A stretch of DNA of 64,000 nucleotides, taken from assembly GCA_001724855.1 (NCBI GenBank), contig MEED01000030.1, positions 1-64,000 on the forward strand, in the 5' to 3' direction. Below the pieces are notes generated by a model that saw only the letters and a list, made by a program, of their open reading frames with translations, was not told the origin of the DNA and made no database searches. Within the stretch, counting starts at the first letter, position 1; every line of letters begins with the position of its first letter. Below, in pieces: positions 52,388-60,612 of the stretch. This DNA comes from Lautropia sp. SCN 69-89. Lineage in GTDB: Bacteria; Pseudomonadota; Gammaproteobacteria; Burkholderiales; Burkholderiaceae_E. Position numbers and translations under genes: made by a program.

Positions 52388-54145
52388 ATGTCCGAAATCA
52401 GCGGCGGCGAACTGATCGCGCGCATGCTTCAGAAGGAAGGGGTCGAGAAAGTTTTCGGCATCATCGACGGCACGTATTTCGGCTTCTACTCGGCGCTGCA
52501 CCGGCTGGGCATCGAGATCGTCACGCCGCGCCACGAGACCAGCGCCGCGCACATGGCGGGCGCCTATGCGCGGCTCACGGGCCGGCTGGGCGTGTGCATG
52601 GCCAGCAACGGGCCCGGCGTCGCCAACCTGCTGCCGGGACTGGTGGTCGAGCAGGCCGAGGGCAACCGGGTGCTCGCGATCACCAGCGCGCGGCGCATCG
52701 GCATCGCCGGCGCCGAGCGCCCGGGCGCCTACCAGAACTTCGACCAGACCGGCGTGATCGCGCGGATGGCCAAGTCGAGCGTGGCGGTGCCCGCGTTCGA
52801 GCGCATCGGCGAGATCGTGCGCAGGGCGCTGCGCCGCAGCTGGGAGGGCCGCCCCGGCGTGGTTCACGTCGACGTGCCCGAGAGCATCATGAACGGCAAG
52901 TTCAAGGATGCCGGAGCGCCGCTGCAGGAGCCGCATCGCTATCGCCGCGTCGATCCGCTGCCGGCCGCGCCCGCGCAGGTGGCCGGCGCGGCGCAGTGGC
53001 TGGTGCAGGCGCAGGCGCCGGCGATCCACGTGGGCAGCGGCGTCGTCCACGCAGCCGCGTACGACGCGCTTCAGCGCGTGGCGGAGGCGCTGCAGGCGCC
53101 GGTCACGACCAGCTGGGCCGCCCGCGGCGCGCTGCCGGAATCCTCGGCGCTGGCGATCCCGATGGTGCACATCGAGTTGAACCAGAAGGTGCGCAACGAA
53201 GCCGACGCGATGCTGATCGTCGGCTCGCGCGTCGGCGAGACCGACTGGTGGGGCAAGCCGCCGTACTGGCGCGACGCGGCCGAGCAGAAGACGATCCAGG
53301 TCGACGCGGATGGCGAGGCGCTGGGCATGAACCGGCCGGTCGACCTCGCGATCGTCGCCGACGCGCGCTCGTTCCTCGAACAGCTGGCCGACGAGCTCGA
53401 ACGCCGGCGCGACGAGATCCGGCTCGACGAGCGGCGCGCGCGCATCGAGCGCTATGCAAAAACGATGCGCGACGACCGCGCGCGCTGGGACAAGGCACTC
53501 GCCGACTTCTCGGTGCCGATGAACCCGGCGCACGTGGCCCACACCTGCCGCGAAGTGTTTCCCGACGACACCGTGCTGGTGGCCGACGGCGGCAACGCGG
53601 CGGTCTGGACGATGTTCCACTGGCAGGCCAGGCAGCCGAACACGCTGCTGTCCACCTTCAAGTTCGGCATGCTGGGCGCCGGCGTCGCGCAGGCGCTCGG
53701 GGCCGCGGCGGCACGCCCCGGACGCCCGGTGTGCTGCATCATCGGCGACGGCGCGATGGGCTTTCATCCGCAGGAGATCGAGACCGCGGTGCGCAACCGC
53801 CTGCAGGTGATCTACCTCGTGCTCTGCGACCGGCAGTGGGGCATGGTCAAGATGAACCAGCAGTTCATGCTCAAGCCGCTGAAGACGATGATCATGAAGT
53901 CGCTCGGCCCCGAAGAGACCATCAAGGCCGATCTCGGCGAGATCGAATTCGACCGCATGGCCCAGGCGATGGGCGCGCACGGCGAGCGCGTCGCCGACCC
54001 GCGGCAGCTGCGGGCAGCGCTCGAGCGCGCGATCGCGTCGGGCAATTGCGCGGTCATTCACGTCGACGTCGACCCGGTCAGGCACATGTGGGCCCCGGGC
54101 CTGCTCCACTTCAAGAAGATGCACGAAGAGCCGAAAGGCCGCTGA
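52388..54145 (+). CDS. ThDP-dependent enzyme, acetolactate synthase-like
   Basis: A 585-residue three-domain thiamine diphosphate enzyme. The N-terminal domain has the cofactor-activating Glu in VTPRHETSAAHMAGAYARLT and SNGPGVANLLPGLVVEQAEG. The C-terminal domain has GDGAMGFHPQEIETAVRNRL starting at Gly453-Asp454. The metal ligand that is normally Asn (27 residues on) is Asp481, in VLCDRQWGMVK. The active-site surroundings differ from true acetolactate synthase, so the reaction may be another 2-oxoacid decarboxylation or carboligation. It sits 19 bp after the deaminase-like gene and 10 bp before a BASS transporter. Confidence 0.78.
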   Translation: MSEISGGELIARMLQKEGVEKVFGIIDGTYFGFYSALHRLGIEIVTPRHETSAAHMAGAYARLTGRLGVCMASNGPGVANLLPGLVVEQAEGNRVLAITSARRIGIAGAERPGAYQNFDQTGVIARMAKSSVAVPAFERIGEIVRRALRRSWEGRPGVVHVDVPESIMNGKFKDAGAPLQEPHRYRRVDPLPAAPAQVAGAAQWLVQAQAPAIHVGSGVVHAAAYDALQRVAEALQAPVTTSWAARGALPESSALAIPMVHIELNQKVRNEADAMLIVGSRVGETDWWGKPPYWRDAAEQKTIQVDADGEALGMNRPVDLAIVADARSFLEQLADELERRRDEIRLDERRARIERYAKTMRDDRARWDKALADFSVPMNPAHVAHTCREVFPDDTVLVADGGNAAVWTMFHWQARQPNTLLSTFKFGMLGAGVAQALGAAAARPGRPVCCIIGDGAMGFHPQEIETAVRNRLQVIYLVLCDRQWGMVKMNQQFMLKPLKTMIMKSLGPEETIKADLGEIEFDRMAQAMGAHGERVADPRQLRAALERAIASGNCAVIHVDVDPVRHMWAPGLLHFKKMHEEPKGR

Positions 54146-54155
54146 GCCGCGATCG

Positions 54156-55067
54156 ATGAGCGAAATCGACCTCGTACGCCTGAACTTCAGCCCGCAGTCG
54201 CTCGCGGTTCTCAACGGCATCCTCGCGCTGGTGCTGTTCGGCGTGGCGCTCGACATGAAAGTGTCCGACTTCAGGGCCGTCACCTCTGCGCCGCGCGCGA
54301 CGCTCATCGGCATGCTGGGGCAGTTCCTGCTGCTGCCGGCGGCAGGCTGGGCCATCGGCATGGTGCTCGAGCCGGCGCCGAGCATTGCGCTCGGGCTGAT
54401 CCTGGTGGCCGCGTGTCCCGGGGGCAACATCTCGAACTTCCTGACCCACTTCGCGCGCGGCAACACCGCGCTGTCGATCACGATGACCTCGATCTCGACG
54501 GTCGCGTCGCTGGTCTTCACACCGTTCAACCTCGCGTTCTGGGGGAGCCTCAACCCCGACACCGCGCGCATCCTCACCGAAGTGGCCCTGAACCCGCTTG
54601 ACGTGCTCGTCACGATCGTCTTCCTGCTCGGCATCCCGGCGGCACTGGGCATGGGCGTGGCGCACTGGTTTCCGAACGTGGCCGCACGTGCCCATCGGCC
54701 GGCGAAGATCCTCTCGCTGCTGTTCTTCGGCGTGTTCGTGCTCGGCGCGCTCGCGGGCAACTGGACGTACTTCATCGACTACGTCGGCCGCGTCGTGCTC
54801 GTGGTGTTCCTGATGAACGGGCTCGGCCTGCTGGGCGGCTACTGGAGCGGACGCCTCGCCGGCCTGTCCGAGCCCGATTGCCGCGCCACCGCGATCGAGG
54901 TCGGCATCCAGAACTCGGGCTTCGGGCTGATCCTCGTCTTCAATTTCTTCGGCGGCATGGGCGGCATGGCGATCGTCGCGGCCTGGTGGGGCATCTGGCA
55001 CATCCTCACCGGTCTCGGGCTCGCGACCTGGTGGCGCCGCAGGCCGCCGCCGATATTGGCCGCATGA
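54156..55067 (+). CDS. Bile acid:sodium symporter (BASS) family transporter
   Basis: A 303-residue membrane protein with nine or ten helices. The family signatures LFGVALDMKVSDFRAV, VAACPGGNISNFLTHFARG-NTALS and IEVGIQNSGFGLILVFNFFG are all present. Bacterial BASS proteins import organic anions such as pyruvate, pantoate or bile acids with sodium. Embedded between a ThDP enzyme and an epimerase (4-bp overlap), it probably imports or exports the acid handled by this operon. Confidence 0.87.
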   Translation: MSEIDLVRLNFSPQSLAVLNGILALVLFGVALDMKVSDFRAVTSAPRATLIGMLGQFLLLPAAGWAIGMVLEPAPSIALGLILVAACPGGNISNFLTHFARGNTALSITMTSISTVASLVFTPFNLAFWGSLNPDTARILTEVALNPLDVLVTIVFLLGIPAALGMGVAHWFPNVAARAHRPAKILSLLFFGVFVLGALAGNWTYFIDYVGRVVLVVFLMNGLGLLGGYWSGRLAGLSEPDCRATAIEVGIQNSGFGLILVFNFFGGMGGMAIVAAWWGIWHILTGLGLATWWRRRPPPILAA

Positions 55068-56014
55068 GCGCCGCGCGCGTCTTCGTCACCGGCGCCGGCG
55101 GCTACCTGGGCAGCCAGCTGGTGGCCGCGCTCGCCGCCACCGGCACCGGCGTGGTCGCGACCGACGTGCGCGAATGCCCGCCCGGGCGCCAGGTACCCGG
55201 CGTGCGCTACCTGATTGCCGACGTGCGGTCGCCCGAACTCGCCGAGGCGATGCGCGGCTGCGACGTGGTCGTCCATCTCGCTTCGATCGTCACGCCGGGT
55301 CCCGACAGCACCCGCGAACACGAGTACTCGGTCGACGTGCTCGGCACGCGCAACGTGCTCGACGCCTGCCTGGCTGCAGGCGTCGGGCGCATCGTCGTCA
55401 GCTCGAGCGGCGCCGCCTACGGCTACCACGCCGACAACCCCGCGTGGATCACCGAAGAGCAGCCGCTGCGCGGCAACGACGAGTTCGCCTATGCGCGCCA
55501 CAAGCGGCTGGTCGAGGAGATGCTCGCCCGTCACCGCGTCGAGCACCCGGAACTGGGCCAGGTGGTGTTCCGCATCGGCACGATCCTCGGCGAGACCACC
55601 CGCAACCAGATCACCGACCTGTTCGAGAAGGCCTGGCTGATCGCGATCCGCGGCTCGGACAGCCCGTTCGTCTTCGTCTGGGACCGGGACGTGGTCGGCG
55701 CGATCCTGCATGCGATCGACGGCGCGCCCGACGGCGTCTACAACCTCGCCGGCGACGGCGCGCTCAGCGTCGGGCAGATCGCCGAGCGCCTCGGCAAGCG
55801 CTGCATCGTGCTGCCGCCCTCGCTGCTGCAGGCCGCGCTCGCGCTGCTGAGGCGGCTCGGGCTCACGCAATACGGGCCCGAGCAGGTGCGCTTCCTGCGC
55901 TACCGGCCGGTGCTCGACAACACGCGGCTCAAGCACGACTTCGGCTATGCGCCGCGCCTGACCTCGGAGCAGGCCTTCGAGGTGTGGATGCACGCGCGCG
56001 GCCCCCGGAAGTGA
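55064..56014 (+). CDS. NAD-dependent epimerase/dehydratase family protein (extended SDR)
   Basis: A 316-residue extended short-chain dehydrogenase. The nucleotide motif is VFVTGAGGYLGSQLVAAL; DVVVHLASIVTPG follows. The active site is SSSGAAYGYH, but the tyrosine of the usual YxxxK is found in EFAYARHKRLVEEM. The C-terminal part binds the substrate, often a nucleotide sugar, though in catabolic operons a hydroxy acid derivative is equally possible. Its ATG overlaps the BASS stop and its stop overlaps the next GTG start. Confidence 0.82.
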   Translation: MSAARVFVTGAGGYLGSQLVAALAATGTGVVATDVRECPPGRQVPGVRYLIADVRSPELAEAMRGCDVVVHLASIVTPGPDSTREHEYSVDVLGTRNVLDACLAAGVGRIVVSSSGAAYGYHADNPAWITEEQPLRGNDEFAYARHKRLVEEMLARHRVEHPELGQVVFRIGTILGETTRNQITDLFEKAWLIAIRGSDSPFVFVWDRDVVGAILHAIDGAPDGVYNLAGDGALSVGQIAERLGKRCIVLPPSLLQAALALLRRLGLTQYGPEQVRFLRYRPVLDNTRLKHDFGYAPRLTSEQAFEVWMHARGPRK

Positions 56015-56811
56015 GCCTGCGCGAGTTCGCCGGGGCCACGGTCGTCGTCAGCGGCGCGGCGGCCGGACTCGGGCGCGCGCTGTGCGAGCGTTTCGGGCGC
56101 GCGGGCTCGCGCATCGTCGCACTCGACCTCGACGAGGCCGCGCTCGGGCGCAGCGTGGCCGCGCTGCACGCCGCCGGCATCGCCGCGGCCGGGTTCGCCT
56201 GCGACGTCGCCGACGAAGCGGCCTGCCGGCGGGCGATCGAAGCCGGCGCTGCCGGGTTCGGTGGCGTCGACCTGCTGATCTGCAACGCCGGCATCTCGCA
56301 TCACGGCGAATTCGCGCGCACGCGCCCCGAGGTGATCCGCCGCGTGATGGCGGTCAACTTCCTGGGCGCGATGCATTGCACGCATGCGGCGCTGCCCCAG
56401 TTGCTCGCGCGCCGCGGCATGATCGTGGCGATCTCGAGCGTGGCCGGCTTCGCGCCGCTGCTCGGCCGCACCGGCTACGCGGCCAGCAAGCACGCGCTGC
56501 ACGGCTTCTTCGACAGCCTGCGCAGCGAGGTGTCGGCTGCCGGCGTGCGCGTGATGCTCGCCTGCCCGTCGTTCATCGCCACCGACATCGACCGCCATGC
56601 GCTCGACCCCGAGGGCAGGCCCTTTCGCGGCGCGAAGGCGGTCGTCGGCAGGCCCGCGACGCCCGAGGCCATCGCCGATCGGGTCTACGAGGCGGCGCGC
56701 CGCGAGCAACGGCTGCTGCTGCCGGGCGCCACCGCGCGGCTCGCCTGGTGGCTGTCGCGGCTGACACCGGACGGCTATGCGCGCATCATGGCAGCCCGGA
56801 TGCGTCCCTGA
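56011..56811 (+). CDS. Classical short-chain dehydrogenase/reductase
   Basis: A 266-residue SDR. The cofactor motif is VVSGAAAGLGRALCERFG, with CNAGISHHGEF, the catalytic Ser in VAISSVAGFAPLLGRTG, and the YxxxK in GYAASKHALHGFFDSLRSE. The C-terminus (LAWWLSRLTPDGYARIMAAR) resembles membrane-associated SDRs of the DHRS7 type. It starts at GTG 56011, coupled to the epimerase gene. The substrate is unknown; it likely oxidises or reduces an alcohol/ketone intermediate of the pathway encoded here. Confidence 0.85.
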   Translation: MSLREFAGATVVVSGAAAGLGRALCERFGRAGSRIVALDLDEAALGRSVAALHAAGIAAAGFACDVADEAACRRAIEAGAAGFGGVDLLICNAGISHHGEFARTRPEVIRRVMAVNFLGAMHCTHAALPQLLARRGMIVAISSVAGFAPLLGRTGYAASKHALHGFFDSLRSEVSAAGVRVMLACPSFIATDIDRHALDPEGRPFRGAKAVVGRPATPEAIADRVYEAARREQRLLLPGATARLAWWLSRLTPDGYARIMAARMRP

Positions 56812-56866
56812 GCCCCCCTGCGGCCGCATCCACGCATCGATCGTTTCCCGCGCGAGCCCCTTGCCG

Positions 56867-57715
56867 ATGAACCCCGGATCGACCATCGCCGCCGAACTGA
56901 TCGCGCTGCTCGAAGGCTGCGCGACGGCCATACCGTTTCCGCGGGTCCGCGCGCTGCACCGGCCGCGACCCGAAACGCTCGACACCCGGCGCGGAGAGTT
57001 CTGCGCGCTCGAGCTCGAAGACGGCACGCTGGGCCTCGCGTTCGTGCTGCTCGGCGACACCTGGGCGCAGTTGGGGGCGAGCGAGGCCCACTCGGCACTG
57101 GCCGGCGTCGACGCGCTGCAGCTCGCGCGCGGCTACGCGCGCGAGGACGCCGTCGGGCGCACGCTCGGCATGGCGGCGATCAACGCGTTGACCCGCTGCG
57201 TCTTCGACCGCATCGGCTACGTCGCGCCCGGCAGCGCCGATTCGATCGGCGAGCTCGGTCCGCGCGCCGGCGACCACGTCGGCATGGTCGGCCTGTTCGG
57301 ACCGCTGCTCGGGCGCTGCACCGAGGCCGGCGCGCGCGTCACGGTGATCGAGTTGCGTGAAGACCTCGTCGGCGAGCACGAGGGCTACCGCGTCACCCTC
57401 GACGCCGCGGAACTCAGTTCGTGCAACAAGGTGCTGTGCACCAGTTCGGTCCTGCTGAACGGCACCGCCGACCGCATCCTCGGCCATTGCACCGGCGCCG
57501 AGCGCCTGGCGATGATCGGCCCCGGTGCCGGCTGCCTGCCCGATCCGCTGTTCCGGCGCGGCGTCACCCTGTTCGGAGGCAGCTGGATCACCGACGCCGC
57601 GGCGGTGGTCGATGCGCTGCGCGCCGGCGAATCGTGGAGCGCGCACGCGCGCAAGTACGCGATCCGCCGCAACGAATACCCGGGTCTCGAACGGCTGGGA
57701 GTCCGCCGGAGTTGA
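56867..57715 (+). CDS. DUF364 protein (Rossmann-like, putative heavy-metal chelation domain)
   Basis: A 282-residue protein of the DUF364 family. The N-terminal domain (GEFCALELEDGTLGLAFVLL) is followed by the Rossmann-like part: GDHVGMVGLFGPLLGRC, then CNKVLCTSSVLLNGTADRIL, MIGPGAGCLPDPLFRRGVTL and FGGSWITD. DUF364 proteins are described as possible metal chelators or radical-SAM partners; the function is open. It closes the six-gene operon, 55 bp after the SDR. The ATG at 56867 was chosen because upstream codons lie in non-conserved sequence. Confidence 0.75.
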   Translation: MNPGSTIAAELIALLEGCATAIPFPRVRALHRPRPETLDTRRGEFCALELEDGTLGLAFVLLGDTWAQLGASEAHSALAGVDALQLARGYAREDAVGRTLGMAAINALTRCVFDRIGYVAPGSADSIGELGPRAGDHVGMVGLFGPLLGRCTEAGARVTVIELREDLVGEHEGYRVTLDAAELSSCNKVLCTSSVLLNGTADRILGHCTGAERLAMIGPGAGCLPDPLFRRGVTLFGGSWITDAAAVVDALRAGESWSAHARKYAIRRNEYPGLERLGVRRS

Positions 57716-58005
57716 ATCGAGCGGGCGCCGCCGCCGGAGTCGCAATCCGGCCGCCGCGCCGGCCTTGACCGGCCGGCGCCCTCCGGGCTAGCCTTCGTCG
57801 GGAAAGGCATCGAAGCGCGCAGGCGATGCGCCGATGCCGACGGCTCCGACGGCGGGCCGGTTGCAGAAGCGCCGGGCATCGAAGCGATGCGCGGCGCGCC
57901 CCCGGACCGGCACGCCCGAGGAAGGGCAGCCGCCACTCGCGGCTCATGGGGCGCGGCAACATACCCGCGCCCCTTTCTTTTCCCTTCTCCCTGCTTCCCC
58001 CAGCA
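57716..58005. other. Longest intergenic region of the window (290 bp)
   Basis: It holds a GC-rich hairpin at 57756-57779 (described separately), two copies of GGCATCGAAGCG (57806-57817 and 57875-57886), and a pyrimidine-rich tract just before the glycosylase start. I see no gene, RNA or clear promoter. Confidence 0.6.
57756..57779 (+). terminator. Possible transcription terminator after the DUF364 gene
   Basis: GCGCCGGCC and GGCCGGCGC form a perfect 9-bp stem with the 6-base loop TTGACC, 41 bp past the DUF364 stop. No T-run follows, so termination efficiency is uncertain, but GC-rich genomes often have such sites. Confidence 0.4.
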
Positions 58006-58728
58006 ATGCCCTCCCCCCTGATCCAGGCCGCCCGCGAACTGTCGAAAGCCGTCTCGACCCTGCACTTCGGCCCGCCGGTCGCGCACGTCTACAACCCGCT
58101 CGACTACGCCTGGGCGCCGCACGAAGCCTGGCTGCGCCGCTATGGCACGGGGCGCAAGCGGGTGGTGTTCGTCGGCATGAATCCGGGGCCGTTCGGCATG
58201 ATGCAGACCGGCGTGCCGTTCGGCGAAGTCGCCGCGGTGCGCGACTGGATGGGCGTGCAGGCGCCGGTGCGGCGCCCTGCCGACGAGCACCCGAAACGCC
58301 CGATCGAAGGCTTCGCGTGCCGCCGCTCGGAAGTGAGCGGCAAGCGCCTGTGGGGCTGGGCGGCCGCGCGTTTCGGCAGCGCCCCGGCGTTCTTCGAGCA
58401 GTGCTTCGTGGTCAACTACTGCCCGCTGGTGTTCCTCGAAGCGAGCGGGCGCAATTTCACGCCCGAGAAGCTGCCGGCGGCCGAGTTGCGGCCGCTGCAG
58501 GATGCCTGCGACGCGCACCTGCGCGCGGCGATCGCCGCGCTTCGGCCCGAATGGGCGATCGGCGTCGGGGCCTACGCGATGAAGCGGATCCAGGCGGCGC
58601 TCGGCAACGCCAGCGGCCTGCGCATCGACCAGATCCTGCACCCGAGCCCGGCCAGCCCCGCCGCCAATCGCGGCTGGGCGGCGCAGGTCGATGCACGACT
58701 CGACGGGCTCGGTGTGTTCGCGAATTGA
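58006..58728 (+). CDS. SMUG1-type uracil-DNA glycosylase
   Basis: A 240-residue protein matching SMUG1-like glycosylases of family 3. The active-site motif GMNPGPFGMMQTGVPFGEV and the central NYCPLVFLEASGRNFTPEKL are diagnostic. The DNA-intercalation motif HPSPASPAANRGW lies near the C-terminus. It removes uracil and oxidised pyrimidines from DNA. SMUG1 is far rarer in bacteria than UDG but known in some Proteobacteria. The ATG at 58006 is the only likely start. Base excision then needs an AP endonuclease such as the exonuclease III at 39.3 kb. Confidence 0.9.
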   Translation: MPSPLIQAARELSKAVSTLHFGPPVAHVYNPLDYAWAPHEAWLRRYGTGRKRVVFVGMNPGPFGMMQTGVPFGEVAAVRDWMGVQAPVRRPADEHPKRPIEGFACRRSEVSGKRLWGWAAARFGSAPAFFEQCFVVNYCPLVFLEASGRNFTPEKLPAAELRPLQDACDAHLRAAIAALRPEWAIGVGAYAMKRIQAALGNASGLRIDQILHPSPASPAANRGWAAQVDARLDGLGVFAN

Positions 58729-58729
58729 C

Positions 58730-58741
58730 GTTTACGTAAAC
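58730..58741. promoter_or_regulatory. LiuR-like operator upstream of liuR
   Basis: GTTTACGTAAAC is a perfect 12-bp palindrome ending 19 bp before the liuR start. Its form agrees with binding sites of the MerR-family regulator LiuR, suggesting autoregulation. Confidence 0.6.
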
Positions 58742-58760
58742 TGTGCCTGAAGATGCGCGC

Positions 58761-59150
58761 ATGCCGACCTTCTCGATCAGCGAACTGGCGCGCGAATTCG
58801 ACGTCACGCCGCGAACCATCCGCTTCTACGAAGACCAGGGCCTGCTCGCACCGAAGCGCGCCGGCGCCGGCGGCCGCCAGCGCGTCTACTCGCAGCGCGA
58901 CCGCACGCGGCTGAAGCTCACGCTGCGCGGCAAGCGGCTCGGGCTCTCGCTGTCCGAGATCCGCGACCTGGTCGACATGTACGAGTCGCCGTCGGACACC
59001 GCCGCGCAACTCGAGCGCTTCCTGGCGGTGCTCACCCGGCATCGAGAGACGTTGGCGCTGCAGCTGGCCGACCTGCAGGAGACGCTGGCCGAGATCGAGG
59101 CGCATGAGGCGCGCGCCCGGACGATGCTCGAGGCACGCCGCTCCGGTTGA
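58761..59150 (+). CDS. liuR: MerR-family regulator LiuR of leucine/isovalerate degradation
   Basis: A 129-residue MerR-type regulator. The helix-turn-helix is ISELAREFDVTPRTIRFYED, with the family motif QGLLAPKR. LKLTLRGKRLGLSLSEIRDL is next and the C-terminal coiled coil (AAQLERFLAVLTRHRETLAL) forms the dimer. No metal-binding cysteines are present. Its position beside ivd fits LiuR, the repressor of the leucine catabolic genes in Proteobacteria. Two ACGT-type palindromes flank the gene. Confidence 0.85.
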   Translation: MPTFSISELAREFDVTPRTIRFYEDQGLLAPKRAGAGGRQRVYSQRDRTRLKLTLRGKRLGLSLSEIRDLVDMYESPSDTAAQLERFLAVLTRHRETLALQLADLQETLAEIEAHEARARTMLEARRSG

Positions 59151-59155
59151 TTGAC

Positions 59156-59173
59156 GTTGACGTTAACGTAAAC
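59156..59173. promoter_or_regulatory. LiuR-like operator upstream of the ivd unit
   Basis: The 18-bp sequence GTTGACGTTAACGTAAAC is an inverted repeat with a single mismatched pair; the core ACGTTAACGT (59160-59169) is perfect. It lies between liuR and the ivd transcript and resembles the operator before liuR. Confidence 0.6.
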
Positions 59174-59214
59174 TACGCCCGGATACCGAGATCCTTCCCG
59201 CCGGAGCGCCCGCG

Positions 59215-59376
59215 ATGTCCCGATCCGCCCCCGAAATGCCCACCGAACCGGGCTTCGAAGAGCGTGTACGCACGAGCTTCGGCCGGCAGCCGGCGATGAC
59301 CGTGATGCCGGCGGGTACCGGTATCCTGACGATCGAGTACAAGCTGAACTGCCTGGCGCCCGCCGTCGTCGACTGA
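59215..59376 (+). pseudogene. Internally deleted thioesterase (hotdog) remnant
   Basis: A 53-codon frame. Residues 14-27 (FEERVRTSFGRQPA) resemble the start of PaaI-type thioesterases, and residues 35-49 ([15 protein letters not shown]) resemble their central strand (typically LTVEYKLNLLAPA). The hotdog helix and active-site region that should lie between are absent, as is the C-terminal third. It looks like an in-frame deletion remnant of a thioesterase gene once located between liuR and ivd. An expressed micro-protein cannot be ruled out. Confidence 0.6.
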
Positions 59377-59416
59377 GCACGGACGCAACAACGGATTCAC
59401 GCAGGAGAACCTCGCG

Positions 59417-60604
59417 ATGGTGACGATTCCCGGCCTCCAGTTCGATCTCGGCGAGGACATCGCGATGCTGCGCGACTCGCTGCAGCAGTTCACCGCGAAG
59501 GAGATCACGCCGCGCGCGTACGAGATCGACCGCAGCGACCAGTTCCCGATGGACCTGTGGCGCAAGCTCGGCGATCTCGGTGTGCTCGGCATGACCGTCT
59601 CCGAGGAGTACGGCGGCACGAACATGGGCTACCTGGCGCACATCGTGGCGATGGAGGAGATCTCGCGCGGCTCGGCCTCCGTGGGCCTGTCCTATGGCGC
59701 GCACTCGAACCTGTGCGTGAACCAGATCCACCGCAACGGCACCGACGAGCAGAAGCGCAAGTACCTGCCGAAGCTGGTCTCGGGCGAATGGGTCGGCGCG
59801 CTGGCGATGTCCGAGCCCAACGCCGGCTCCGACGTGGTGTCGATGAAGCTGCGCGCCGAGTTCCGCGGCGATCGCTGGATCCTGAACGGCACCAAGATGT
59901 GGATCACCAACGGCCCCGACGCCGACGTGCTGGTCGTCTACGCGAAGAACGACGTCGAGGCCGGTCCGCGCGGGATGACCGCGTTCATCGTGGAGAAGGG
60001 GCTCGAGGGATTCTCGGTCGCGCAGAAGCTCGACAAGCTCGGCATGCGCGGCAGCCACACCGGCGAGCTGGTGTTCCAGGACTGTGAAGTGCCGGCGCAG
60101 AACGTGCTCGGCGGCCTGGGCCGCGGCGTCAACGTGCTGATGAGCGGCCTGGACTTCGAGCGCGCGGTGCTCTCGGGCGGGCCGCTGGGCATCATGTCCG
60201 CCTGCATGGACGTGGTGGTCCCCTACGTGCACGAGCGCAAGCAGTTCGGCCAGCCGATCGGCGAGTTCCAGCTGATGCAGGGCAAGCTCGCCGACATGTA
60301 TTCGACGATGATGGCCACGCGCGCCTACGTCTACGAAGTCGGCCGGCAGTGCGACCGCTCGCGCGCCGGGCTGGTCGACGTGCGCAGCCTGCGCAAGGAT
60401 GCAGCCGGCGCGATCCTGTTCTCGGCCGAGAAGGCCACCTGGATGGCCGGCGAGGCGATCCAGTGCCTGGGCGGCAACGGCTACATCAACGACTCGCCGA
60501 CCGGCCGGCTGTGGCGCGACGCGAAGCTCTACGAGATCGGCGCCGGCACCTCGGAGATCCGCCGCATGCTGATCGGCCGCGAGCTGTTCGCCGAGACGAG
60601 GTAG
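59417..60604 (+). CDS. ivd: Isovaleryl-CoA dehydrogenase
   Basis: A 395-residue acyl-CoA dehydrogenase. FGGTNMGY-type [37 protein letters not shown] and [17 protein letters not shown] are the FAD-binding segments. The catalytic Glu is in [15 protein letters not shown] (about residue 246), the position specific to isovaleryl-CoA dehydrogenases. [20 protein letters not shown] completes the signature. It converts isovaleryl-CoA to 3-methylcrotonyl-CoA in leucine degradation. It is preceded by the LiuR-like site. Confidence 0.93.
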   Translation: MVTIPGLQFDLGEDIAMLRDSLQQFTAKEITPRAYEIDRSDQFPMDLWRKLGDLGVLGMTVSEEYGGTNMGYLAHIVAMEEISRGSASVGLSYGAHSNLCVNQIHRNGTDEQKRKYLPKLVSGEWVGALAMSEPNAGSDVVSMKLRAEFRGDRWILNGTKMWITNGPDADVLVVYAKNDVEAGPRGMTAFIVEKGLEGFSVAQKLDKLGMRGSHTGELVFQDCEVPAQNVLGGLGRGVNVLMSGLDFERAVLSGGPLGIMSACMDVVVPYVHERKQFGQPIGEFQLMQGKLADMYSTMMATRAYVYEVGRQCDRSRAGLVDVRSLRKDAAGAILFSAEKATWMAGEAIQCLGGNGYINDSPTGRLWRDAKLYEIGAGTSEIRRMLIGRELFAETR

Positions 60605-60612
60605 CGAAGCCC

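Noticed and set aside
51944-54775. A 943-codon open frame on the minus strand
   Set aside because: It is antisense to the ThDP enzyme and BASS genes and has no domain-like segments.
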